Shown: piece after piece, positions 55,352-64,000 of the stretch | Layout of the letters: every line of letters starts with the position of its first letter | Position numbering within the stretch: the stretch's first letter is position 1 | From: Bariatricus massiliensis | GTDB taxonomy: Bacteria > Bacillota > Clostridia > Lachnospirales > Lachnospiraceae | Direction: 5' to 3' | Assembly (NCBI RefSeq): GCF_900086725.1 | Contig: NZ_LT574838.1 | Coordinates: 876,649-940,648 of the forward strand | DNA: 64,000 bases | The notes under the pieces: model-generated | Databases searched by the model: none | What the model was told of the DNA's origin: nothing | What the model saw: the letters and a program-made list of their open reading frames with translations, nothing else | Position numbers and translations under genes: made by a program

Positions 55352-58048
55352 CTATCCAGTAACCGTCACCCGGTATTGATTCGCCGAAGGAGCTACAGCA
55401 AAAAGCAGTTTGATTGCGGATGTACTTGTTATCTGTACATCGCAAAGAACCATTTCATATGGCGATGCTTTCTCCCGAAGCATGACAGTCACATCCTGCG
55501 TACCAAGATTATGCGTGACCGTAAATTCCGTGGCCGTACCATTCCCAATATCGGCGCTGTATTTCTTTGTCCTAGCGTTCCATGTAGTACGTTCCGCCGC
55601 CGTGATATGTTTTGTCGTATCAGCGAGATGCGTAATTAGGTCTGCTACAGCTTTAGCAAGCTTACCAAATGCCGCCGATAGTTTCTCTCCGGATGTCAAC
55701 GCAGAAAGTGTTGTCGTAGCTGTATACGTCGGTGTCTGGTCGTTCGTAGCCACATTCGGGACGTTGCCTAGACCTACGTTTGTTTTTGTCACTCCATGTG
55801 GATTCCCGGATTTGAGCTGACTATGGTCATAAGCTATTTTGCCTCTATCACCGCGGTATGCTGTAGAGCTTGTCTCTCCTAACGCAATAGTATCCGAAAT
55901 GACTACATAAGCACTACCAGACCATCGATAGACCTTATTGGTGGAAAGGTCCGTATAAATTTTTCCAGCTTCTGCACTGATTTCTGTCGTGTGCGCAGAC
56001 TCTTTATAAAATTTTCCTCCGCTCAAATATCCTTCTATAACATCATCGACAAAACTAGGCAACTGAGACGCTGGTACTTTTCCCGCAGCATCCAATTCAG
56101 CTACGCCCCCTGTAGCACCTTTCTGCGAAGTCGCTATATATGGATGACTATGGTTTGCTTTATCATAAGCTTTCTTCACCGCGTTCGCAGTTGCCGCCTG
56201 CGCTACCGATGTACTGTTAATATTATCATTTAGTTGTACAATTCCTGTCTGTCCAGTAGTGCCAGCCGGAAGGCTTTGCCATGTATTATCATTTCTCAAG
56301 AACTTTCGTGCATCTGCTGTTTGTACGGCAGGTACGTGATTCCCGTGGTTCGATGCCGCTTTCCCATTTAACTGTGTTTGTATATCTGATGTCACGCCAG
56401 CTATACAATCCATCTCTGCCGCTGACACTTTCGCCAATTTTGCGAAGTCTTCCTTACTCAACAATCCGTTCGCGCTTGCTGTTGCGAGGGAATACGTCGT
56501 ATTACTGTCATAGCTATAGACCAGATGCCATGCTCCAGTACTAACCTGCGTCGTGTCATACAAGAGTTGTATGACTGCATTTGCCGGCGCGCGGCTAGCT
56601 GGTATTGCTGCTCCCTTATAATAGATTGGCTTTGCACCGAGACCATTGACATTGAGTGTCGCATTTGCGGCATTTGCGGCGTTGAACATCAAAATAATCA
56701 TCGTTCCTGACACCAGTGCGGCCCCCGGAACAGATGCCTTATACGCGCTCGTTGTCCCAGTTGTAACCGCAAATGCGGCAATCCGTTTATAGAGATTATC
56801 AACTCTTGTCTTATCTGTGTTGCTCATCAAGCCAGCGGCGCTTCCCGTCGCATTTGGTATTGGGTCAGCCCCTCCGGCTATATGTTCTGCGCCGTGCACC
56901 GGATACGGTTCTATATTAATTAACTGCATATACTCCGCAAGTATAACATCGCCTGCATTTACCCCGCTTTTCAAAGTAAACACCGTACTTGAAGTTTCTA
57001 CGAAGATTCCAGAGCTTTGTTTTACGCCATTTATAAACACAGAAAGCCCGCCGTGTCCCGGCTGGTAATATCCGCTTGTAAGCGTGAATGTTTTTTGTCC
57101 CTCTGTAGCCACGAACCGCTGTTGTTTGATAAGACAGCTCGATGGGTTGTTATTTGCGCTCAACACTCCCCCTGTCATGGACAGATTCTCTCCGACCTTT
57201 ATCCCGCCTAGTTGTGTGGAGGAAGCGACTGGAGGAGTGAAAGTAGATGGTTTGCCTGTAATGCTCCCCCACGCTATGGTATCCTGCCCCCCTACCTGCA
57301 CCCATGCATTAGCCGCATTATCTAACCAGATTTTTTTCGTATCGGCTGCTATATACACTATTTTGCTTCCGGTTGCCGTACCCTTGTCTGCATCAGCGCC
57401 GATATTGATTTGCGCCGGCGTGAATCCTAATTTCTCAACAATCTTTGCTTTTGTGAGCTCATTCAATATTGTCGCCGAGGATTTATTCTCCACACTGCCA
57501 AGTCCTACCTGTGATTTAGTAACACCGTGGGGATTGCTCTTGTTGGCCAGATGCGCTATCAGGTCTGTAACCGCCTTTGCAATCTTCCCGAAGGCTGCTG
57601 AAAGCTTCTCTCCAGATGTCAGGGCGCTTAATGCTGTGGCCACTGTATACGTCGGTGTCTGGTCGTTCGTAGCCACGTTAGGTACATTCCCTAGGCCTAC
57701 ATCACCTTTCGTAGTTCCGTGTGGGTTTGTACCACTTCCCGGATGTGCATATACAACCACTTCCGAACCATTTATTTTTATATTCCCATTCGTCAAAGAC
57801 TTTTCGACTTTTGTTGCCCCCGATGCAATTGCATCAAGTTTTTGTTTTAATGCGGTCGTGAATGTCTCACCTGTGTAGGAGTATAGTGCGTTCTTCCACA
57901 CCCCGCCCGCAAACATATACATTGTTTTATCAATGGTATTAAAATAAAATTGTCCTTCGACCGGACTTTCGGGAGCCGCCGCAAGGTTCTGTAGTCTGGC
58001 GTTCTGCAGCTCATTTTTGTTCAAATCAATATTTTGTAAATTTTTCAT
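55352..58048 (-). CDS. Large phage tail fiber / collar-type protein with internal repeats
   Basis: An 898-aa fibrous protein. Repeated NPHGVTKxxVGLGNV units occur near residues 105-120, 170-185 and 745-760. Two copies of a ~55-residue block (VPNVATNDQTPTYTVATALS ... DLIAHLA) lie near 120-170 and 760-810. Middle segments (QLNGKAASNHGNHVPAVQTADARKFLRNDNTWQSLPAG) and the late ATEFTVTHNLGTQDVTVMLR domain are typical of fibers that trimerise. Its frequent PHG and GLGNV turns fit a long triple-stranded shaft. It may carry the switchable protein at its tip. Confidence 0.82.
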   Translation of the reverse strand: MKNLQNIDLNKNELQNARLQNLAAAPESPVEGQFYFNTIDKTMYMFAGGVWKNALYSYTGETFTTALKQKLDAIASGATKVEKSLTNGNIKINGSEVVVYAHPGSGTNPHGTTKGDVGLGNVPNVATNDQTPTYTVATALSALTSGEKLSAAFGKIAKAVTDLIAHLANKSNPHGVTKSQVGLGSVENKSSATILNELTKAKIVEKLGFTPAQINIGADADKGTATGSKIVYIAADTKKIWLDNAANAWVQVGGQDTIAWGSITGKPSTFTPPVASSTQLGGIKVGENLSMTGGVLSANNNPSSCLIKQQRFVATEGQKTFTLTSGYYQPGHGGLSVFINGVKQSSGIFVETSSTVFTLKSGVNAGDVILAEYMQLINIEPYPVHGAEHIAGGADPIPNATGSAAGLMSNTDKTRVDNLYKRIAAFAVTTGTTSAYKASVPGAALVSGTMIILMFNAANAANATLNVNGLGAKPIYYKGAAIPASRAPANAVIQLLYDTTQVSTGAWHLVYSYDSNTTYSLATASANGLLSKEDFAKLAKVSAAEMDCIAGVTSDIQTQLNGKAASNHGNHVPAVQTADARKFLRNDNTWQSLPAGTTGQTGIVQLNDNINSTSVAQAATANAVKKAYDKANHSHPYIATSQKGATGGVAELDAAGKVPASQLPSFVDDVIEGYLSGGKFYKESAHTTEISAEAGKIYTDLSTNKVYRWSGSAYVVISDTIALGETSSTAYRGDRGKIAYDHSQLKSGNPHGVTKTNVGLGNVPNVATNDQTPTYTATTTLSALTSGEKLSAAFGKLAKAVADLITHLADTTKHITAAERTTWNARTKKYSADIGNGTATEFTVTHNLGTQDVTVMLREKASPYEMVLCDVQITSTSAIKLLFAVAPSANQYRVTVTG

Positions 58049-58057
58049 CTATGCCTC

Positions 58058-59323
58058 CTAATTCAAGTACGCAAAGCCAGCGAAGCCGCCAATAAAAATA
58101 AGTTTCAGATTGTTCCTGTCTATATACACAACATCGCCCATGACCATAGTTCCAGCACTGTCTGTTACTGTAACGGAAGGAAATTTACCCAGATTGTGAT
58201 TGATTTCCCATACTTCTGCAGGAACGGACCTTGTATAAATATACCGCGCATCTCCTGCGCCTCCACCGCCAAATCCCGCCCCACTGCTACTACCAGAAGA
58301 AAGCCCCTTTTCTGGCACCCCAAAGGTTGGAATGACACTGTAACCATCCCTGTCCATCGTTTCGTCAATTTCAACCACATAATCATTCAGCGTTAGGCCG
58401 CTCTCTTCATGGATAATGGTCACCATATCACCTAGCTGCCACTTTTTACCGTAATCGGCTGAATCAACCTCGGATTCAAAATTCTCTTCAAGCTTCATGT
58501 CCGCTAATTTTGCCGCACCGCGCTCCGGAAGTTCACTTGCATCTTCTACATCCCTTGCATCCACATACACCTCGCGCCGTCTCTCTCCGGAAAGCTCATC
58601 GCCAACGATATAAATAGCCCGGTCTGCTCCTTCTCCCTGCCCAGCAGTATATGCACAATTCTTTGTGTTGCTGTCATTAACTGTATAAGTGGTATTACTA
58701 AGATTATCGTATTCTTCCCGGAATACGACAGGCGGGCGTTCCTTCTGTTGTATTGTTCGGTCCGTACCTTCCAACACCTCGAATACATATCTCTTATTCC
58801 TTATATCCATCCTTACGGCCACACCAAGCATAGAATATTTTGACAGCTCCTCTAAGCAAGTGGTAAGCTCCGTATGACTCGACTGGTAGGCCATTTTTTC
58901 CCCACGCCCAAGGGATTCCACAGCCTCAAATCGCTCCAGTTTCCTCTTGCCGTTGACAGGAGTCACCGCATTTGTTTTTACGATATCTATCATGATATCC
59001 TCGACGGGCGCATTGTAGTATACATAGTCCTTCCCAGCGTCTGGAACCGTTATGCGGTTTTTTAAGAGCCACAACAATGTAAAGCCTTTAATCGTAACGC
59101 TCCCATCTGTATCTTCGAAAATATATTTGATGATTCCATTCTTATACTCATCACCATCAAACAGGACACGGTTGTCTTTTTTTATGTATGCCTCCATCCG
59201 GTCCAGATGGATTTCAAATTGACCGTAACTATGCCAGCGTTTTGTAAAAATGACAACGGCATCGTCTACCTCTTTGAGCATCCGAAAGTCTGGGCTGTAA
59301 AATCTTACTGCTCTTGTATCCAT
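58058..59323 (-). CDS. Siphovirus ReqiPepy6 Gp37-like tail protein
   Basis: A 421-aa structural protein. It opens with RAVRFYSPDFRMLKEVDDAV, has GFTLLWLLKNRITVPDAGKD and EYDNLSNTTYTVNDSNTKNCAYTAGQGEG, and ends in a beta-rich domain. This matches the Gp37-like family, tail baseplate proteins of Gram-positive siphoviruses (tail-associated lysozyme/Tal position, but without a peptidase motif that I can see). It overlaps the upstream gene by 19 bases, typical for tail modules. Confidence 0.82.
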   Translation of the reverse strand: MDTRAVRFYSPDFRMLKEVDDAVVIFTKRWHSYGQFEIHLDRMEAYIKKDNRVLFDGDEYKNGIIKYIFEDTDGSVTIKGFTLLWLLKNRITVPDAGKDYVYYNAPVEDIMIDIVKTNAVTPVNGKRKLERFEAVESLGRGEKMAYQSSHTELTTCLEELSKYSMLGVAVRMDIRNKRYVFEVLEGTDRTIQQKERPPVVFREEYDNLSNTTYTVNDSNTKNCAYTAGQGEGADRAIYIVGDELSGERRREVYVDARDVEDASELPERGAAKLADMKLEENFESEVDSADYGKKWQLGDMVTIIHEESGLTLNDYVVEIDETMDRDGYSVIPTFGVPEKGLSSGSSSGAGFGGGGAGDARYIYTRSVPAEVWEINHNLGKFPSVTVTDSAGTMVMGDVVYIDRNNLKLIFIGGFAGFAYLN

Positions 59324-59925
59324 ATGCTTCCCGTCACGCTCCCTTCGGGGTTATCCGGCTGTATAAAGATATTCCGCCAGCCTTTCCCTTGCTGTGCGTC
59401 GAACCACTTATCAAATTGTTTTTGAAATTCTGTTACCATAGCTTTGTATTCGGTAAGGTTCTTCGGCCGGATGGCTCCGCATACAGAACTATCAAAACGC
59501 TCATCCGTTACTTCAACGCTTCCATTCGGCCTTACGCTAATTTTTGCAAGGGATATTTCCCACACATTATCGCTTCTCTGTAGTTCGGGTGCTTTAGGAT
59601 TGCTCCCTGCCGCACCCGCCTTAACCACTATCTCAACTGGCCCGGACAATCTGTTCACTCGCACAACAATACGGTCTATTCTTTCATAGTTTGCGTCTGG
59701 GACAATTGGCAATACCAAGTCTGAATCATTATAATCATAGAATCCCTTGATAATAGCGAAACCTTTCGATACCGTCACCGCATTAGTCCCTGCTGTTACC
59801 TTCAATGTCATTTCACCATTATCATCTATGCTGACCCCACTCTCGAAGAGGTTCTCAAAGTACCGGTTGAATTCATCCTGTCCGTACTCATAATCACCAT
59901 TAAAAAATCCACATTCCTGCATCAT
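59305..59925 (-). CDS. Baseplate-type tail protein, 206 aa
   Basis: Starts MMQECGFFNGDYEYGQDEFN; the first ~130 residues are the strand-rich fold seen in baseplate upper or receptor-binding adapters (GEMTLKVTAGTNAVTVSKGFA, IDRIVVRVNRLSGPVEIVVK). The C-terminus is helical (LTEYKAMVTEFQKQFDKWF), a motif often found where fibers attach. GGAGGGC precedes the ATG, and it lies between Dit and Gp37-like genes. Confidence 0.75.
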   Translation of the reverse strand: MMQECGFFNGDYEYGQDEFNRYFENLFESGVSIDDNGEMTLKVTAGTNAVTVSKGFAIIKGFYDYNDSDLVLPIVPDANYERIDRIVVRVNRLSGPVEIVVKAGAAGSNPKAPELQRSDNVWEISLAKISVRPNGSVEVTDERFDSSVCGAIRPKNLTEYKAMVTEFQKQFDKWFDAQQGKGWRNIFIQPDNPEGSVTGSIWIQEQ

Positions 59926-59931
59926 GCCCTC

Positions 59932-60801
59932 CTATATTCCAAGATACCGTTCCCGGTAGTATATTTCTACACCTCGCGTCTTCTCCGGTTCACTATCACC
60001 GGAAAATTCAATCATGTTGTCGCCGGGATACAGCCAAAAAAATTTAGAAGAAAAATCCAAGTTATCCCATGCGTTTTCGCGCTCATTACCATTGACGATT
60101 TCGACGGTTTTCTGCCTGTACGCAGTGTTTATATACATCGTGTCATTACTCGTTAATGTCTTCATGATTTTTATGTGTTCTCCGGTCCGATGGTTCTTTA
60201 TCATTGGATTTACCGCTGGCCCCCGAAAGTAAATTTCCACCGGCGTTTCCATATCTCCATCGATGTATATGTTCTTTTTCAATGGACCATATTGTTTCAT
60301 CCTAAATGGGAGACTGAACTTCCATTTCCATCCTCCTACAAGTGTCATGATTTTTTGCCCAACAGTTACCGCAGATAATAATTCCGGGTTAACACATACA
60401 AGTTCTACAAGACAGGATAATGGTTCACAAATTGTTTTATTATTTATTTTAAACTTTTGGACCTCATATTCTATTTGTCTATCAATGCCCAATAATTTAA
60501 TGGTAAGCAAACCGCTTGAATAAGGTGTGAAAAATCTGGTTAATCTACGCCGTTGTGCCGCAACCTCTTCAATTGATGTGATTGCCACATAATCAAATTC
60601 CACTGATATAAGACGCTTAAGCAATTTCTTTCTCTTTACTCTTGCCCCGATATGGTTGATATTATCTTCCGTTACTATTTCATAATCAGTAGATTCAATC
60701 CCATCATAGTCGATAACATCAAAGGAAGAGCCATCGATAACAAGCTCTTCCTTTCCATTGTCAAATGTAAAAATGATTTCATTGTTTTTTTCCAAACGCA
60801 A
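59932..60801 (-). CDS. Distal tail protein (Dit-like)
   Basis: Hub protein joining tail tube to baseplate. The 289-aa product has the Sipho_tail N-terminal belt (IDGSSFDVIDYDGIESTDYEIVTE), GARVKRKKLLKRLISVEFDYV, and a C-terminal galectin-like region (VNPMIKNHRTGEHIKIMKTL, FWLYPGDNMIEFSGDSEPEK). The start is TTG; either the one at 60801 or that at 60795, both within reach of GGGAGGGAG. The end of the tape measure gene overlaps it by about 23 bases. Confidence 0.85.
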   Translation of the reverse strand: MRLEKNNEIIFTFDNGKEELVIDGSSFDVIDYDGIESTDYEIVTEDNINHIGARVKRKKLLKRLISVEFDYVAITSIEEVAAQRRRLTRFFTPYSSGLLTIKLLGIDRQIEYEVQKFKINNKTICEPLSCLVELVCVNPELLSAVTVGQKIMTLVGGWKWKFSLPFRMKQYGPLKKNIYIDGDMETPVEIYFRGPAVNPMIKNHRTGEHIKIMKTLTSNDTMYINTAYRQKTVEIVNGNERENAWDNLDFSSKFFWLYPGDNMIEFSGDSEPEKTRGVEIYYRERYLGI

Positions 60802-63800
60802 TCTCCCTCCCGACTTTTTTCAACTCTCTAGCTGTCTCAATAGGTGATTTTACTGGCTGATAAATATTTATTACTTGCTGTACTGACTCATTGCGGCTTA
60901 TTTCATCAGCCTGCTTGCGCTCTTTCATCAACTCTTTCGCTTCTATTTCTACTACGATTTTGTCAGCTACAATTTTATGCTGGTCCTCCACAACAGCGTA
61001 TATCTGGGACATTATATCAGGTACGTCAATATCTTTTAATCTTTGTGAGATTTCATTGATATTGATAGCTTTTAATGTATTTTGGGACAGCTCTTCTGCC
61101 GCATCTGTGGCTGATTTTGATTCCTGCTTTATACCCAACCCAAATCCTTGTGAATACCATCGCCCAACTTTTTTCATTTCTTTTGATGGAGATGCTATAC
61201 CAAGTACTCTCTTCGCAGAATCTAACGCTGATTTTGCCAATTCTGCCGCCTTAGATGCCGCACTTGATATCCAGCTACCAATCCCACGCACAAATCCAGA
61301 ACCAAAGTTGGAACCCGTTGTATAACTATCCTTAGAACCTGCACCGTCATTTGCATTTTGCGCTAATTCCAGACCTGATTTATGCGAAGCACCAGATTTG
61401 CTACTAACTCCAGATGCATATCTGCCACCAAAGGAAGTACCTGTTGTGGATGGGTCTATTGAGCCTGCTCCACGTTTTGCTGCGTCCGCATTGCTTCGCC
61501 CAGCATTTTGCGAAGAACCCAACATACCAGATATTCCACTACTGAATAATCGTCCAAAAATGCCACCAGTATTTACCGGATTCACAGAACCAGCTCCAGC
61601 ATTTGCCGCATCTGCATTAGCCTTTCCGGACGCTTTTGAATTTCCTGCCTGCGATGCAGCCCCAATACCAAAGAACTGCATTATACGTGAGCCAATTCCT
61701 TGTGCCTCTGACTCACCGCCGCTTGATTTGAGTCCGTTCAAGAAATCAGTAACAAGTCCGACTCCCTTTTGAATTAGGCCCTCTTTTCCCTCTTCTACAC
61801 CTTCTACCGCACCGGGTACGACTTGACTGAATATATCATGTACGGCCCTTGATGGAGAATGGACTTGCAATACCGCAGCTAGCGCATCCAAATATGAGCA
61901 TCCGAGTTCATCTGCCTTTGCAGCAACTTCACCACCAAACTCAGAGCCTTCTATAGCACCTTGTACAGCCTGTTCAAACTTTTTCCGAGTCCCTTCATCT
62001 ACGCCCTTCAATCCTTCGAGGAAACTTGTTACAGCGGCCCGCGACTCATTATTCAGCGAGCCAGATAACGCTGCCAGTTGTCCGAGCATGGCCGGGTCTA
62101 TGTCTTTTGCAACAGCAGCCGCTCCTCCGGGTAGTTTTGCAAGCTCTGCTAGGCTCATTGCTGACATATTAGCAAATTCGGTTACGGCGCTGTCTGTTGC
62201 CGCTATGGTTCCATTCTTAATTGCGTCACCAAGAAGGACCATATTTTCTCCTGCTTTAACAGCTTGATTTTTTAATTCTTGGTCTGTTGCTTGGCCATGT
62301 GTTTTAAATCCTGTCTGGATAGCCATTAGGGCATCTTGTATAGCAACAGAATCTCCCGAAATTATAGCCGCGCTAAGTCCCTCATAAGCTTGAATTGTAC
62401 TATTATAATGTTCGTAGCTATCACTTGCTTCCTGCAGGGCTTTTTGTTCTTCTTCGTAGGCTTCTTTTGCTTTTTCCACAGCATAGGCGGCGCCAGTTTG
62501 GAGCGCGGCAGTAACATCAGAGACTTGACCATATTTCTCTTCTTCTTCTCTCGCCTTTGCATTTGCTATTCCCAATTGAGTCTGTTTCTCAGCTAATTTG
62601 CTCGAGGCTTCTGCCGATGCTTCCTGACTGGAAAGCAGGTCCTTTAATGCATTGCTCCTGTTCTTTATTGCTTCATTATAGCTTGCCTCATAAGCACTTA
62701 ATATAGCTTCTGCCTTTTTCTTTTCAATCGCCTTATCAATTGCCCCGGCTAATTCTTCGTACCCTTGAATTTGTCCATCAACAAGCTCTATCTCAATACC
62801 CAGCGCCTCTGCCAGCGTAGAAGTGATAAATGCAGCTCGCGCTTCATATCCTTCTTTTACTCGACCATTCTCATCAACGATTCCCCTAAGTTCATCTGCT
62901 AACTCCTGAGTATGCGCTGATTCAGCCAAAACGCCAGATACAGCCTCGTCACGCGCCTCTTTTGCTTCTCTGACAGCTTTTGTAGTTTCTTCAACTCGTT
63001 CACGCAGTTCTTCCTGTTCTTTCGCGTGTTTGTCCGTTTTCTCGGCACTTGAATCCGTGATTAGTGCATAAGCCCCAAGACCTGCAGCAAGCGCGGCAAC
63101 TGCCGTCACTACAATGCCTATAGGATTTGAACTCATTGCTATATTCAACGAAGTTTGTGCTTTTGTCCACAATCCGGTAAGTGCGGTTGTAACTCCTATC
63201 TGCCCATTATATAGTGCCATTAAAGTCTGTCTTATCGTAAGTCCGCCATTTATTGCAACTGTCTGTAGTGCATTAGCTTTTTCCATGCGGTTCAAAATCG
63301 TAGTCGCTGCGGCATTAGCTTTCGTAGCAGTTGTAACTGCCTTTGTTATTGAATTATAAGATTTTAATGCCACCACACCAGTAGTAACCAATGGCACTGC
63401 AACATCCATATTTTTTGTGAAGAGTTCAATCGCTTTTACAACTGCAGGAAATGTTACCTTTGCAAGATTGCCACCTATATTTACAATGTTTTTTACTGGA
63501 GTAACTAAATTACCAACTGTTTCATTAGACTCAGAGACTTTATCGGAAAAATCATTAAAAATGTCTCCCGCTTCTTCTACCACTGATTTTATTCCGCCTG
63601 ACTCAAAGGCTTCTTGTAATCTCCCCACACCATCTATGCCCGCATCCACCGCAACTTTGAGCGGCTCCCGCATATTGTCATATATTGAAATTCCAAAATC
63701 AGCAATATTGTTCTTAAATATCTGTATACGGCTCTCTAAAGTTTCGTATCTTTGCTCAGCTTCTTTTGTTAGCGCATTATTATCATCCCATGCTTGTGTA

Positions 63801-64000
63801 GCAATATCCAAACTCTTCGAAAGTACGTCACCAGCTCCGGACAGTCTTAATAATGCATCTCTCTGCCTTATCTCTGTAATGCCCATTTCGTCCAGTGTAG
63901 CAATGGCGCTTTTACCGCTTTCGTCCATGTTTGCCAGACCGGTTATGAACGATACTAACGCTTGAGCTGCGTCTTGCTGAAAAGCAGTTTTAAACTCTTC
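60779..64000 (-). CDS. Tail tape measure protein (5' end outside window)
   Basis: At least 1,070 residues, open to the window edge (upstream residues EEFKTAFQQDAAQALVSFIT are in frame, so the ATG at 63928 is internal). It has the phage_min_TMP-type N-terminal features (LDEMGITEIRQRDALLRLSG), hydrophobic helices (LTGLWTKAQTSLNIAMSSNP, IGIVVTAVAALAAGLGAYAL), a long coiled coil of charged residues, and a Gly/Ser/Ala-rich part with ~45-residue repeats (SNADAAKRGAGSIDPSTTGT and relatives). It sets tail length and enters the cell at DNA ejection. Confidence 0.92.
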   Translation of the reverse strand, partial: EEFKTAFQQDAAQALVSFITGLANMDESGKSAIATLDEMGITEIRQRDALLRLSGAGDVLSKSLDIATQAWDDNNALTKEAEQRYETLESRIQIFKNNIADFGISIYDNMREPLKVAVDAGIDGVGRLQEAFESGGIKSVVEEAGDIFNDFSDKVSESNETVGNLVTPVKNIVNIGGNLAKVTFPAVVKAIELFTKNMDVAVPLVTTGVVALKSYNSITKAVTTATKANAAATTILNRMEKANALQTVAINGGLTIRQTLMALYNGQIGVTTALTGLWTKAQTSLNIAMSSNPIGIVVTAVAALAAGLGAYALITDSSAEKTDKHAKEQEELRERVEETTKAVREAKEARDEAVSGVLAESAHTQELADELRGIVDENGRVKEGYEARAAFITSTLAEALGIEIELVDGQIQGYEELAGAIDKAIEKKKAEAILSAYEASYNEAIKNRSNALKDLLSSQEASAEASSKLAEKQTQLGIANAKAREEEEKYGQVSDVTAALQTGAAYAVEKAKEAYEEEQKALQEASDSYEHYNSTIQAYEGLSAAIISGDSVAIQDALMAIQTGFKTHGQATDQELKNQAVKAGENMVLLGDAIKNGTIAATDSAVTEFANMSAMSLAELAKLPGGAAAVAKDIDPAMLGQLAALSGSLNNESRAAVTSFLEGLKGVDEGTRKKFEQAVQGAIEGSEFGGEVAAKADELGCSYLDALAAVLQVHSPSRAVHDIFSQVVPGAVEGVEEGKEGLIQKGVGLVTDFLNGLKSSGGESEAQGIGSRIMQFFGIGAASQAGNSKASGKANADAANAGAGSVNPVNTGGIFGRLFSSGISGMLGSSQNAGRSNADAAKRGAGSIDPSTTGTSFGGRYASGVSSKSGASHKSGLELAQNANDGAGSKDSYTTGSNFGSGFVRGIGSWISSAASKAAELAKSALDSAKRVLGIASPSKEMKKVGRWYSQGFGLGIKQESKSATDAAEELSQNTLKAININEISQRLKDIDVPDIMSQIYAVVEDQHKIVADKIVVEIEAKELMKERKQADEISRNESVQQVINIYQPVKSPIETARELKKVGREIAFGKKQ

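Larger units (their letters stand above)
46440..64000. mobile_element. Siphovirus-type prophage, left part (right end outside window)
   Basis: From about 46440 the gene content changes to phage: tape measure, distal tail, Gp37-like, tail fibers, DUF4376, holin, amidase, antirepressor, AP2 and XRE proteins, mostly on the minus strand in late-gene order. The left edge is inferred from the end of the tRNA terminator and from GGGGGACATTTGGGGA at 46443-46458, which looks like an integrase arm or attachment motif. No integrase, terminase or capsid gene is in the window. Confidence 0.88.

Noticed and set aside
1..64000. CRISPR arrays and rRNA genes
   Set aside because: No regularly spaced direct repeats with unique spacers and no rRNA sequence were seen; the iteron copies are too short and irregular.

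Overview
The window looks like a chromosome segment of a Gram-positive gut anaerobe of the Lachnospiraceae/Clostridia type. The support is a FASII operon with FabK in place of FabI and a fused AccD-AccA, iron-sulfur L-serine dehydratase in two subunits, the secG-rnr-smpB-ssrA cluster, strong AGGAGG ribosome sites with frequent GTG/TTG starts, and moderate GC. Species cannot be named from the sequence alone.

Layout. 1-6453: core genes (hisF partial, hisH, an OmpR-type two-component system, a ComEC-like metallo-hydrolase, an MFS transporter, a hotdog thioesterase, a 51-aa protein). About 6515-18384: an 11.9-kb GC-rich integrative mobilizable element in the 3' end of ssrA. It carries a large serine recombinase, a ribbon-helix-helix protein, a lipoprotein, a relaxase with MobC partner and a hairpin-rich candidate oriT, a P4-type helicase/primase, an excisionase-like HTH protein behind a structured RNA leader with its own terminator, and an array of 12 exact TGTTCCA iterons that is probably its replication origin. 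Its lipoprotein gene is split by a 2.2-kb AT-rich insert carrying an RlmN/Cfr-family radical SAM 23S rRNA methyltransferase, a small sigma factor and fragments of two conjugative-transposon genes. 18378-35060: ssrA, smpB, rnr, secG, serine dehydratase, DNA repair genes, a sirtuin, and a two-FHA ABC transporter. 35265-46129: a complete type II fatty-acid synthesis operon with a MarR/FabT-type regulator and a matching operator before fabH. 46288-46370: tRNA-Leu(CAG). About 46440-64000: part of a siphovirus-type prophage (tape measure, distal tail, fibers, holin, amidase, antirepressor, small regulators), running off the right edge.

Most notable points: (1) four copies of a 13-bp site (AAATAGCAATTTA) in the prophage lie as two inverted pairs. 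Each site starts an alternative C-terminus for one tail-fiber gene; one is expressed and three are silent, so this looks like a shufflon-type host-range switch. (2) The element has an iteron origin and a promoter / five-helix RNA / terminator leader before its replication operon. (3) A long palindromic repeat occurs at 3311-3403 and 34911-35064 with compensatory base changes between the copies. (4) The recombinase reading frame crosses the attachment site, so its C-terminus should change on integration, and ssrA has been cut off from its native terminator.
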